Positions 36,401-43,304 of a stretch of 64,000 nt of DNA are shown piece after piece; position 1 is the first letter of the stretch; the number at the start of each line of letters is the position of its first letter. Origin of the DNA: Diphasiastrum complanatum (taxonomy: Eukaryota > Streptophyta > Lycopodiopsida > Lycopodiales > Lycopodiaceae); contig CM055106.1 in the NCBI GenBank assembly GCA_029204225.1, positions 50,847,325-50,911,324 on the forward strand. The letters run 5' to 3'. The notes beneath the pieces are model-generated. The model made no database searches and had not been told where the DNA came from. It was given only the letters and a program-made list of their open reading frames with translations. The position numbers were made by a program, and so were the translations under genes.

Positions 36401-38510
36401 GCGAGCTGCGTCTCTCTGTCGTCGAGTAGATGATCGGTGGTGTCTACGTTGTCGTGAAGTTGCAGGCTGTGGCCTGTGGGCTGGCTGTCTCTCTGGTCGA
36501 CGACACTGTCTCTGTCGTCTATGTATGGTGGCATCTGGAATCTCAGCCTCTCCATCAGAGTCACTACTCTCCTGCCTCTGTCTCTGACGGGATACACTCC
36601 TGTATGCTCAGCTGTATCAGGGGGGAGGTGTCAGCATCAAGACTCGCCATACGCAGGTCTATCATCTCCCGGATCATCAACGCAACACATCTGGAGTCCT
36701 CATACGATATCAAGGCAGAGACTCGAATCTCATAGTAAGCAAGAAAATGAAACTCATCCTCTATATCATGTAGGTCACACATACTACAAATCCGCGCGTC
36801 TCTCGAGATGCCCCTGTATCTACCAGTCTCAATGGCTAACTGGTGAGAGGAAACCCGGAACTGACCCATCACTATCCGCAGTCTGTGTGAGATACTGTGT
36901 ACTAGGTTTCTAAGTACAATGGGATACCCAGCAGGATCCCGAGATAGAAAATGTGTCCGATAAAACTCCGTCTTCACCCCAGATGGATCCTGCCAAGTGC
37001 TCTGAAAATATGCCCTGTATAAGTATCCTCTAATATACTGATGAGTACCAGCTGGTAGATCCGTAATGTGAATACTCAATGTGGAGAGGAGACGACAGGC
37101 CTGGGAATACCACGAGAAGGAGTGCCCCTCAGAGTGTAGGTGCTGGGAGGACGACAGAGCTACTGCAGCATAGTGTGTGCCTCTACCCTGAGGATCCTCT
37201 AGGCGCTGTATGAATGTGACAATATGGAACAGTGCCTCTATCTGAATAGGGGGGACGGCAAACTCTGCCAATATAATATGATGTGGGATAGAGGGCTTAG
37301 CCCGTATCATCTGAGAGAGCATATGAATCTGAATTCGTGAGATGCGCGCCCACTCGGTAGCCGTCAAGCCAGTACTCCATGTCTCTGATGCATATAGAGC
37401 TGAGGGAACGACCATAGTGTCAAAGAGTCGGCACTTACTAGTCGCATCTCTAACATGTGAGCACCTGTCGCATCATGAAGGATCTATAGGTGTTAAATAC
37501 CATAACTTTGGTTTTGGCCACATTCACTGATAATCCCCACTGAGTACATTACTTAAGTTCATATGAGGAAACACGTTTCCCCAACTTTGTCCATGTGGAA
37601 ACATGTTTCCCCGAGCTCTATGTTTCACCAACTGGGGAAATGCCAATGGGAAACGTTTCCCCATAATGAAAGGCATGTGGATTTTTTCAAGGCCAAATTT
37701 CACCTTTTTCGACCAAATTTCCCCAGAAATCTTGTTGACTTTTTTTCAATGTAGTTTCTCTCCCTTGCAGTCTACTTCACTTTCTCCCTTTCTTACACAT
37801 GCACTATTGTAATTACCCTGCCCAAGGTTGCTGTTTTAATGACATGGTGTTTCCCCATATCCCATTTCTCATTTCTCAATTATCATTTCTATAGTTTCCA
37901 CGAACCATTGTTCGAATCAAATAGAATGTTCGGAGCCGGTTTGAACCGGAAAAAAAAATGCCCGATTCATTGTTGATCACTAGTCTTAACATTTTATAGT
38001 GATATGAATTTTAAGTATTGTGATTTGTGTTTGAGCTTTTATCACTTTTGGTCCACTAATGATTCATGATGTTGGACTTTTGTCAAAATACATCATTCAG
38101 CGTAAGTCTTTGTTCGCAGCTCAAATTGCTCAATGCTACCAGAGGTAACCAGACTACCAGTCTTGATTCTCAAATTTCAATGCACAAACATGTAGACAGA
38201 TCAATGCATGTGTCACGAACACAATAGTTACTGGCAGTAGTATATAGAGTGTTGCGACAAGCATTCAAAAACTCTTTTTATAAGAATAAAAGGCTTAGCA
38301 ATTAAAAAAAACGAAAAAAAGAGATAAATAGATAAATAAATAAACAAATAATAAAATAAACACTTCAAAATGTTTTCCGATTCGAACTGACATGGCTGGT
38401 TCAAATAGGTTTGAACCGGATTAGGTTACTCTTCTTTGCCTCTCTTTCTTTCTTTCGACTCATGTGTGGCTTATGTGCCTCTTGTTTCATTCTGTGCTGT
38501 GGCCCCCCAG

Positions 38511-38565
<55 letters not shown>

Positions 38566-39548
38566 CAGGTGCCCTAAAAGGGAAGAAATGAGAGTACACC
38601 ATAGCAACAATTCATACAGAGTTTGGTTCCACAAAATTTAGTATGCTATATAATGCTTTGACAGCATAGATATCATCACTATGTCTCTACATACCTTAAT
38701 GGTCATCCCTTTTGGATTATCGGTAAGAAGGGTAATGAAATAGTTCCGCAACTCTGTCATGTTAATGGCACCACCAACTTTTACTTGACCTGTGCCGTCC
38801 AGTGACCCAGCCGTAGCTGAATCTGGAGCCTTGTCTCTTTGAAAGTTATTGTCAACTTTAGTTACAGAAGTTCCAACGATAATCTCCTCAATTGCGGCAC
38901 GATGCATGGTATCAGCTTGGGAAGGAATTGTGTAAGCTTTTGCAGGTGATGACTCAGATACTGATGGCAGTAACTGCTGTGAAGGCTTTTCTTTCCCTCT
39001 TGCAGGAGATGCAGTATGAGCAGGCACTGGTCTCATTTTTGAAGGTGGAACGACTGCAAGGAGCACAGCTCAGAATAGAACACAGAACAGCAATACTTCA
39101 GAGTTGATATCATTCCAGTGAAAGCTCAATATCAAAGATCGCAGCCAAAATAGCAGATATACACATGACTAAAAGTTGTCCTTAAATGATAAGCGTAAAT
39201 GACATAAAATTGATCTAAATCCACATTAAAGCTTACCTCCACTTGTCAAAAGCTTCTGCTTCTTTTGAGGAGGCTCTTTCTTTGGCTTCGAGGGAGGTCT
39301 CCGCGAAATAGCTGTATTCAGAACACATGCAGGCAAGTCAGAGAGTGCAGATAGCATAAAAATTGCTACAACTAAACAAAATCCACAGGAAAGAAAAGAC
39401 CACACAAAGTCACCTATTAGCAAGCTTGACTCTACAATGTGGTGAAAAAAATGTTTAAGTGAATCACCTTCACCTGCTCCGGCAGCTTGATTTTTCATCA
39501 ATGAATTATTGTGTTCCAGAACGATAGCCCTGATCACGAATTACCAAA

Positions 39549-39623
<75 letters not shown>

Positions 39624-40213
39624 TAGCATTACAATTGTGTTCACTAAACATAGGATACTCAACTATTATTCATTCATAGCACAGACAGGCACATACAACA
39701 GATACCTGTTTATCTAAAAGCTTGAGTAGGCATCTACAAAGAACTTGGACATTTGATCTAAGAACAAAGGCCAACGAGTCATGATAAAAATGTCCATTTA
39801 ACAATGTCTCTGCTACAGATTCTACTACTATTGAGGATGCATCTGTAAGACCACCATCGTGTGTGGTTCAGACCCTTGAACCAAATCTACCCCTAAAAAC
39901 GACTAGGTCAAGTTCAAAGCTGATTATATGTTTCTTTGATGAAGAAAAAGAATCCCATACTTTCGTGATTTTTGCTGCTTCTCTGCCTCTACAGAACGCT
40001 TTTTAACTCGATCTTTCTCACTTGCACTGAGAGTTCGCTGGATTGAAATTTTTCTCCAGGCAGACCCTGCTTCTGTAAGCAATCCATTTCCATCTTCACC
40101 TCTCGTTTGCTCCTCAAAAATATCACAGAGTTCTCCTTGCTCTGGAGCTGATGAGAAGCGAAATTCCTCATTGCCCACTTGGATAACCTGCATATTTAAG
40201 GCTCTCAGGTCTG

Positions 40214-40294
<81 letters not shown>

Positions 40295-43200
40295 TGCAGC
40301 ACGCTCTATTCTCTTTCCTCAAGCAATTTTAGAAAATAGAAAGAAAACATAAAGAAAATCGTGTTTCGATGTACTTTTCAAGCGAGTCCAATACATAGCT
40401 TTGATTTATCTTACAATGGAATGAGTCCCTAAGAACCGAAACCCTGAAATCATTGCTTGCCAGCCCATCAATCTTAGCCATAAATGTCATGGGCATAATA
40501 AGCATACCGAAATAACTCTACAAAAATGAAAGACTGTAGCATAATATGCTCTTAATTGTAGGACTACAGCTTAAAATTAGAAAAAAAAAATCTAATAAGA
40601 GAGATTCCATCAAGTACTGATATTAGAATTTCTGTCATGACATGTTTTATTCAATCGTTGAGGGCTTGAACCAAACTCAACTGTTCCATATACAGTAATT
40701 GTATTTCTTGATTGCTCTAAATTTACATATGATCTAAAATGTTATGTTCGTGATTTGATTTAAAGTATACCCTTCGCAGATCATCAGACTCCATCTTTCG
40801 GCTAATTGGCTCTAGAAAACTCCAGCATTCAGTATTGTTAATCATTTGATGATCTGCCACTCCCAGAAAGAGTGCAAGATTGCATATGTTTACCAAGTCA
40901 TTTGACGTACCAAGACTCTGATTTAACCTCAAAAAAGCTTCAACACAGGCTCTGAGGACCTTAATCAGAAAAAAAAAGAATCTAATACTAAATCGAGGTG
41001 ACACCCAGACAAAGCCTTGGTGAAATTGTAATTATGAAATAGTTTGCACAGTTGAAAGGTAAAATGAAATGTCAAACCCTTCATGTGGAAAAGAGGGTAT
41101 GCCCTTCACACTAGCCTGTCCATGACTTTCATTTTCTTCACTACTATAAAGGCTGCATGCATTTTCAAGCTCAAGAACACCCCATCAGCTTGAATCGTGG
41201 CCCCTCAATGCCCTTCATTTGGCAAGAACGGCCTCAAACAGCCAGAGAGAGAGAACAAAGAGCGAAGGAGAAAACTAAGTCAAGTTAGAAAGGATAGCAT
41301 AGGCAAGGAGAGACCAGACAAACCACATGTGGCACATCAAATTGTCCAAAAACGACATTTTGATAAATCTCACTCTTTTACGGGCTAGGCCAATAAGGAA
41401 AAAGCAAAAGCCTTGGATGTCAAGTATGAGAACATGATGCATGGACACTCTACTGCTTTAAGGTCACTAGAACAGAGTAGATAGTGGATTTGTGTTCATT
41501 GTAGCTTAAGCCTTGGATGTCAAGTATGAAAACATGATGCATGGACACTCTACTGCTTTAAGGTCACTAGAACAGAGTAGATAGTGGATTTGTGTTCATT
41601 GTAGTTTTAGCAAGCACTTCTAAAACGTTTTACATGGTCATAAACCCACCTTCAACAGATAAGCTTCACCAATACATAAAAGATATTCTATGTTCTTAAA
41701 TGGGGGATAAGCAACATACTCTGAGCTGCTACTTTGCATTTATTTTTAACAAGAAACTAGTCATTCAACTTTGGAAAAATTCTAGTCCAACGTTATGTCT
41801 AAATTATTCAGAAAAAAGTTCTTTCGCCTATGTTTTGAGCTTTTTCCTCGTGCTTTAAAAGAAAACAAAAGAAATAGAATCCATGGGTGGTTTATGATTA
41901 CAAACCTTCATTGTTCTATTGTTTGTTGAGAGTTGATAGAACTCAGAAAGTTTTGAATGTTATGTTTTCCAAACGAGTTGTTGGAACCTTAGAAACAGAA
42001 AAGATTATTTGTTACAGTCAAGGAGGCTGGAGCTTGCTGGAAGGTGTGGTCAAGAGGTGCGTAAGCAAATCACCGTAGCTGGTAGAGGTACAAGTGATTA
42101 GAGATTACCATGCAAGGACAAAATTTTGGCACCATGGCTAGAAGCAAAATTGTCCCTTTCAAGCAAGTGATAGTGGTTTGGTTACAATGGAGCTTATCTT
42201 ATGGTCCTGATCTAGATGGAAAAGTTTACTCATTTGTTGACATTGAAGGATGCATCTATATTTGTTTTCGTGAAAGGATGGTTACTAGGCATCCATGTTA
42301 TGCAATGACAAGCTGATGGTTCGAGCAACACAATATTGTGAGGAACTGAAGCAGTGTTCTCAATATCACAACCATGTCCTTACTAAAAGCTTATTTCTTG
42401 GAATTTAACGCATTCTAGGTGTCCATATATCAAACTTTTGACTTCATGAATCTAAACAGCAAAAGGTCATTAACATTGAAGCCCAAGAGGCAGCAGCCAT
42501 GCCGGGTATAATTTCTATGAGAAACCACAACATAGCTACCATTTCAAGCTGAATATCCAAATATAGGCCGCACAGAAAGAACCATGCCCGACCACCATGA
42601 GATATCATATATGCACAAGCACTGCAAACTAGACACCTTACATTTTGATAGCAAAATCAAGCATGTACCAACATGCTGCATAATTTGAGATCCAAGACAA
42701 TCTGAGAAGAACTTAGAACTCTAGTCACGGGTTTGGACCTTATAAGGTAACATGTAGTCTAGTCGGTAGAATGAATCTTGGATCAATTACTAGAAACAAT
42801 GAACTCGTTGGGTTAGCTGAGACAATAGAATAAACAGTAAAAGTGCAAAACAGAGTATACTACCACACTGAAAAACTGATTGGACAGAAGAAAGGAAGAG
42901 TGACAAGATCTAGACCCACTCACATGGCCCGAAGGACCAATACCAAATTTCATACTCGCAACAGTTCCATCGCTTTCAGCCCGCTTGAGCTCATCCAAAA
43001 ACCCAGGAGTAAGTCTTATCGTCATAGCAAAAGGCGGCAGCACTGTCTGACCCGAAGAAACAAGCTGAAAGGTTTCCTCCTGTGCACTAGCCGGGTTCTC
43101 CCCAACACCACCTCCACTGCCGCCGCTTCCTCGGCCTCCACCACCAAGTTTCTTTCCAGCAGGACGGCGGTCATTAGAAAATTGAGCTTTTTCAATTCCT

Positions 43201-43304
43201 GGCATCGTTTTCCTCAAAGGAACCACTCCTCGGTTAGGGTGTTGAGGCCTGTTTTGCCCTCCTCTACCCACCCCCCCCCTCCCAAACTTTCCAGATCCTG
43301 ACAT
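14068..43304 (-). CDS. ELL-like / OCEL-domain protein (dentin-sialophosphoprotein-like), 12 exons over 29 kb
   Basis: Exons on the minus strand are 42924-43304, 39961-40187, 39468-39529, 39237-39311, 38695-39053, 30280-30357, 29972-30060, 15246-18450, 15052-15122, 14561-14675, 14271-14321 and 14068-14118. Lengths sum to 4383 bases (1460 residues plus stop), and every joint keeps phase with GT-AG borders. The N-terminal third has the order seen in the plant homologue: Gly-rich start, EETFQLVSSGQ, FAMTIRLTPGFLDELKRAE, VIQVGNEEFRF, GEDGNGLLTEAGSAWRK, then a winged-helix-like block ending IASYQAPGKYVLNPGVE. The C-terminus is an OCEL domain. Animal relatives are ELL elongation factors of RNA polymerase II in super elongation complexes; a nuclear transcription role here is inference from family. 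Introns 1, 5 and 7 are 2.7, 8.3 and 11.5 kb and full of mobile DNA. The acceptor of exon 9 is the least certain junction. Confidence 0.9.
15246..18450 (-). CDS. Exon 8 of the ELL-like gene, large low-complexity central exon
   Basis: This 3205-base exon supplies about 1068 residues. It starts after the acceptor TTTTGATCTTCAG and continues the split codon from exon 7 as SSPEAVPVESPPLSD. Residues at about 17750-17930 form a Ser-Asp-Gly-Glu run (DSSSSSDTGSNSESDSESSD and a (GS)n stretch) followed by DEDVDIIDEDDNE. This is the feature behind the dentin-sialophosphoprotein label. The remainder is hydrophilic, rich in Lys, Glu and Ser, and probably disordered. It ends with KPQLRCPIESYEQY, the start of the OCEL domain, at a TAC/GTAATT donor. 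Confidence 0.93.
18765..18836. repeat. (CT)n followed by (CG)n microsatellite in intron 7
   Basis: About 29 CT units run straight into seven or so CG units. A shorter (CT)n(CA)n tract lies at 18660-18683. Alternating CG next to CT is an unusual compound repeat. Confidence 0.93.
20019..20699 (+). mobile_element. gag region of the nested chromovirus
   Basis: The frame carries the gypsy gag core (FQEAFKSAFLPVLDDFEHWR, then the Leu- and Phe-rich segment around LKLHFILGLPKEFQLEV). A basic stretch follows, then the zinc knuckle CFSCMEKGHLSKDC of CCHC type. This is the RNA-binding and capsid part of a Ty3/gypsy polyprotein. It belongs to the fossil at 19381-22465. Confidence 0.85.
20700..21927 (+). 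mobile_element. Protease, integrase tail and chromodomain regions of the nested chromovirus
   Basis: Recognised blocks are a retropepsin-like segment (around TILFDDGSTHNFINAKLV and VDIILGKEWF), an integrase segment (DHPESDGQTEQVNQTLEDML, then SATGFSPFMLMYGFQPRSP), the post-integrase HPVFHVSRL word, and a chromodomain (EFLVRWKGKTDDEDTWERED). The chromodomain at the pol end assigns it to the chromovirus branch, whose integrases can direct insertion to marked chromatin. The copy is broken. Confidence 0.82.
22764..24390. other. Intron 7 sequence without a recognised gene
   Basis: The stretch holds a cluster of TTCGAA/CGTTTC words at 23300-23400 and an A/T homopolymer pair near 24137-24160. No open frame has a recognisable domain. 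An open frame at 23592-23798 on the plus strand is unremarkable. Confidence 0.35.
24480..27230. repeat. Imperfect direct repeats of about 450 bp flanking the inverted-repeat element
   Basis: Copy one is at about 24480-24960 and copy two at about 26795-27230. Shared words in the same order include GATCGGTTTC followed by CCCGGATGAACTTC, then CTTACTAATTA, TTCCTTGTCCTGT / TTCCTCGTCCTGT, GGGGCCGTCGGACGGAGA / GGGGCCGTCGGACAGAGA, AGTCCATTTC and CCCGAAT. The copies differ by many substitutions and gaps. They bracket the 25282-26725 inverted repeat, so the whole may be one composite mobile unit. Confidence 0.65.
25282..26725. mobile_element. Inverted-repeat DNA element with about 700-bp arms, carrying an Argonaute/PIWI-like motif
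   Basis: The left arm (about 25282-25985) and right arm (about 25987-26725) are reverse complements with moderate divergence and gaps. They meet at a nearly symmetric centre near 25986. Outer words are CCCTGTAGTGAATGGCA (left) and TGCCATTCACTACAGGG (right). Inside, the left arm reads YDRDGVGESQLKNVLQQE on the plus strand and the right arm reads TDRDGVSESQLERVFQ on the minus strand. RDGVSESQ-type words are a hallmark of the PIWI domain of Argonaute proteins, directly after an AG that looks like a splice acceptor (GACAG). Capture of a host gene piece by a DNA transposon would explain this. No transposase or family was identified, and the PIWI likeness rests on under 20 residues. Confidence 0.55.
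27140..28961 (-). CDS. hAT-superfamily transposase (BED finger, DUF659), spliced and 3' truncated
   Basis: The start is the ATG at 28959-28961 (MAARPIWDEVEVMPDKKWRC). A BED-type zinc finger follows: CPFCGKQF, then HLGG, then GIGIC. A Pro/Thr/Ala-rich linker leads to the DUF659 core with GPLLQDRVASVRERL, YGCSIMADGWTDRRRRPLIN, VVTDNASNCRGMGELL and AAHSLDLLL. Two introns fit GT-AG borders and keep phase: 27810-27938 (joining RVVE to VVTDN) and 27495-27585 (joining FS to RLDLKKPARTRF). The frame shifts once near 27370, where WQRRWEKFHRPIQSVAHIL continues in another frame. The C-terminal dimerisation region is not seen; sequence left of about 27.2 kb belongs to another repeat. A further frame problem lies in the linker (28260-28420). 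The gene is therefore broken. hAT transposases cut and paste DNA with 8-bp target duplications. Confidence 0.8.
28962..29305. repeat. (CT)n and (CA)n microsatellite cluster upstream of the hAT transposase
   Basis: (CT)n at 28962-29010 and 29262-29305, with (CA)n patches at 29105-29135 and 29185-29260. On the sense strand of the transposase the (GA)n tract abuts the start codon directly. Telomere-like CCCTAAACCCTAAA words lie at 29062-29076. Confidence 0.9.
29341..29565. repeat. Perfect 103-bp-arm inverted repeat (palindromic hairpin)
   Basis: The left arm 29341-29443 and right arm 29463-29565 are exact reverse complements by inspection. This includes a 14-base T/A run and the words GACTGTCCGCAGGGGGCCCG and TAAGATTTAAAAATA. 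The 19-base loop contains CTCCGGACGCG. It lies in intron 7 of the ELL-like gene and just upstream of the hAT gene. It could be a very young MITE or the fused ends of one. Its perfection suggests recent origin or copy correction. Confidence 0.93.
29566..29695. repeat. Cluster of GCGTCCGGACGC-type words, likely subterminal repeats
   Basis: GCGTCCGGACGC, GGACGCGTCC, GCGTCCGGGGGTC, GACGCGTCCGGG and GCGTCGGACGC occur in both orientations within 130 bases. The sequence is CpG-rich in an AT-rich setting. hAT and CACTA elements carry short repeated transposase-binding motifs near their ends, so this may be one end of the hAT element whose transposase lies to the left. The exact terminus was not found. 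Confidence 0.5.
29804..29834. repeat. (GA)n microsatellite
   Basis: About 15 GA units on the plus strand, 138 bases downstream of the exon 7 donor of the ELL-like gene. On the sense strand it is (CT)n, opposite in polarity to most other tracts in this gene. Confidence 0.9.
29972..30357 (-). CDS. Exons 6-7 of the ELL-like gene
   Basis: Exon 6 (30280-30357) is 26 codons, AIEKALGEAMPNSQPG to ILKVIQS. Exon 7 (29972-30060) gives IASYQAPGKYVLNPGVEKG and ends GSG with a split serine codon. Together with the end of exon 5 they form the family block with pattern NPKGMxxKALEKAxGxxMPN, then ILKxI, then QAPGRYxLxPGVE. Both exons are isolated between an 8.3 kb and an 11.5 kb intron and would be easy for a gene finder to miss. 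Confidence 0.9.
30433..30468. repeat. (CT)n microsatellite upstream of exon 6
   Basis: About 18 CT units. On the sense strand it is (GA)n, ending about 75 bases upstream of the exon 6 acceptor at 30357. Confidence 0.92.
30470..31355. other. Intron 5 sequence without a recognised gene
   Basis: Open frames on both strands are short and carry no domain. Nothing repeated or structured stood out before the TTTACTYGCC cluster that follows. Confidence 0.35.
31358..31822. repeat. Cluster of TTTACTYGCC-type words in intron 5
   Basis: Variants of TTTACTTGCC, CTACTCACC, TTCACTCACC, TTTACTCGCC and TTACTCAA occur at least eleven times in the same orientation between 31358 and 31795. One inverted copy (GTGAGTAAAG) is at 31811. 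Spacing is irregular (about 15-80 bases), unlike a tandem minisatellite. It fits the subterminal region of a non-autonomous DNA transposon. Confidence 0.55.
31822..32650. mobile_element. Probable non-autonomous DNA element with GGAACG/CGTTCC ends, with a second one nested
   Basis: The left end near CATAGTTGCCCATTCTGGAA is followed by CGGAACGCATTCCGTTCCGG. The right end near 32600-32648, read in reverse, begins CCATAACTGATACTTCCACT then CTGGAATTC, with GAAACGCGTTCCGACCC further in. Inside, 32128-32290 holds a second cluster starting CATAGTTACCAGGGAACAC, with at least eight GGGAACG or CGTTCCC words. No coding capacity was seen. The similar CATAGTTRCC starts suggest related families, one inside the other. 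Confidence 0.5.
32651..35115. other. Intron 5 sequence without a recognised gene
   Basis: A short tandem duplication (TAGGCTGATAATACAAGGG twice) lies at 32905-32942. From about 34100 to 34800 the plus strand is purine-rich with many degraded frames and could be an old element, but no family word was clear. Confidence 0.35.
35120..35650 (+). mobile_element. Possible solo LTR
   Basis: The stretch starts near TGTTGGGGGTCTCAGG and has a TATA-like word CAGTATAAATAGCTC at about 35245-35260. It continues with a roughly 70-base tandem duplication (TGTGCCTTGTACATGTGTTA at 35411 and TGTGCTTTGTGCATATGTTT at 35476, each followed by ATCAATCAACAA). A promoter-like block with downstream repeats is typical of plant LTRs, but no second copy, primer site or target duplication was found in this window. 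Confidence 0.35.
36150..37565 (-). mobile_element. LINE (non-LTR retrotransposon) fragment, 5' truncated
   Basis: The minus strand encodes the end of a LINE reverse transcriptase (GLSVNVAKTKVMVFNT near 37535-37488). After an interruption, a 283-residue open frame (36564-37415) begins ALYASETWS and contains RYRGISRDARICSMCDLHDI, then EDEFHFLAYYE. This is the C-terminal Cys-rich ORF2 motif CxxC plus DExHFLxxC, with the last Cys replaced by Tyr. The 3' tail reads CATTAATAAAAATC then (TTTC)n and (TC)n at 36187-36150. The 5' part, most of the reverse transcriptase and the endonuclease are absent, as is usual for truncated insertions. It lies in the sense direction of the ELL-like gene, in intron 5. 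Confidence 0.8.
37565..37870. repeat. Cluster of GGAAACGTTTCC-type palindromic words
   Basis: GAGGAAACACGTTTCCCC, GTGGAAACATGTTTCCCC, CTGGGGAAATGCC, GGGAAACGTTTCCCC and GTTTCCCCATA occur within 300 bases. It resembles the GGGAACG cluster at 32.2 kb in layout but with different words. A related GGTTTGAACCGG set lies at 37915-37960 and 38375-38425. Confidence 0.5.
38515..38562. repeat. (CT)n microsatellite downstream of exon 5
   Basis: About 24 CT units, 133 bases into intron 5 from the exon 5 donor. On the sense strand it is (GA)n. Confidence 0.93.
38695..40187 (-). CDS. Exons 2-5 of the ELL-like gene
   Basis: Exon 2 (39961-40187) encodes GELCDIFEEQTRGEDGNGLL and EAGSAWRKISIQRTL. Exon 3 (39468-39529) encodes AIVLEHNNSLMKNQAAG. 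Exon 4 (39237-39311) encodes a basic, probably nuclear-localising segment (RRPPSKPKKEPPQKKQK). Exon 5 (38695-39053) ends with NMTELRNYFITLLTDNPKG and MTIK. Split codons at the three internal joints read correctly through each intron. All of these match the order in the plant ELL-like homologue. Introns 2, 3 and 4 are short (431, 156 and 183 bases). Confidence 0.9.
39553..39620. repeat. (CT)n microsatellite 24 bases upstream of exon 3
   Basis: About 34 CT units. On the sense strand (GA)n ends 24 bases before the exon 3 acceptor (39529), with TTTATTTGGTAATTCGTGAT between. Confidence 0.95.
40213..40293. repeat. (CT)n(CA)n microsatellite 28 bases upstream of exon 2
   Basis: About 31 CT units then 9 CA units. 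On the sense strand (TG)n(GA)n ends about 28 bases before the exon 2 acceptor (40187). The candidate branch point CCTTAAAT lies between. Confidence 0.95.
40771..40959 (-). CDS. Exon-like island of 63 codons, unassigned, in intron 1 of the ELL-like gene
   Basis: On the minus strand an acceptor TTTTTTCTGATTAAG is followed by 189 open bases in phase 0: VLRACVEAFLRLNQSLGTSN, DLVNICNLALFLGVADHQMI and NNTECWSFLEPISRKMESDD, then LRR. A donor GAAGG/GTATAC ends it. The composition is that of a real helical protein, not low complexity. Both ends are phase 0, so it could be skipped or included without a frame change. It is not part of the conserved ELL-like protein, because exons 1 and 2 join directly in the family. 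A captured exon of another gene, a retained gene fragment, or a cassette exon are all possible. I do not recognise the source. Confidence 0.5.
41408..41607. repeat. Nearly perfect 100-bp tandem duplication in intron 1
   Basis: The unit beginning AAGCCTTGGATGTCAAGTAT occurs at 41408 and again at 41508, so the period is 100 bases. Only one or two differences were seen (GAGAAC versus GAAAAC), so the duplication is recent. Confidence 0.95.
41610..42920. other. Intron 1 sequence without a recognised gene
   Basis: Plus-strand open frames at 41887-42078 and 42110-42316 look protein-like in places (SQGGWSLLEGVVKRCVSKS) but show no family motif or splice support. No repeat structure was seen. Confidence 0.35.
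42924..43304 (-). CDS. Exon 1 of the ELL-like gene (N-terminus)
   Basis: The ATG at 43302-43304 opens MSGSGKFGRGGVGRGGQ. This is followed by a second Gly-rich tract (KKLGGGGRGSGGSGGGVG) and then the conserved block EETFQLVSSGQ to FLDELKRAESDG. The exon is 127 codons and ends in phase 0 after GPSGH at a CAT/GTGAGT donor. Exon 2 resumes with VIQVGNEEFRF, which keeps the usual family word PSGxVIxVG intact across the intron. RGG-like Gly-rich starts are typical of this plant family. Confidence 0.9.
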
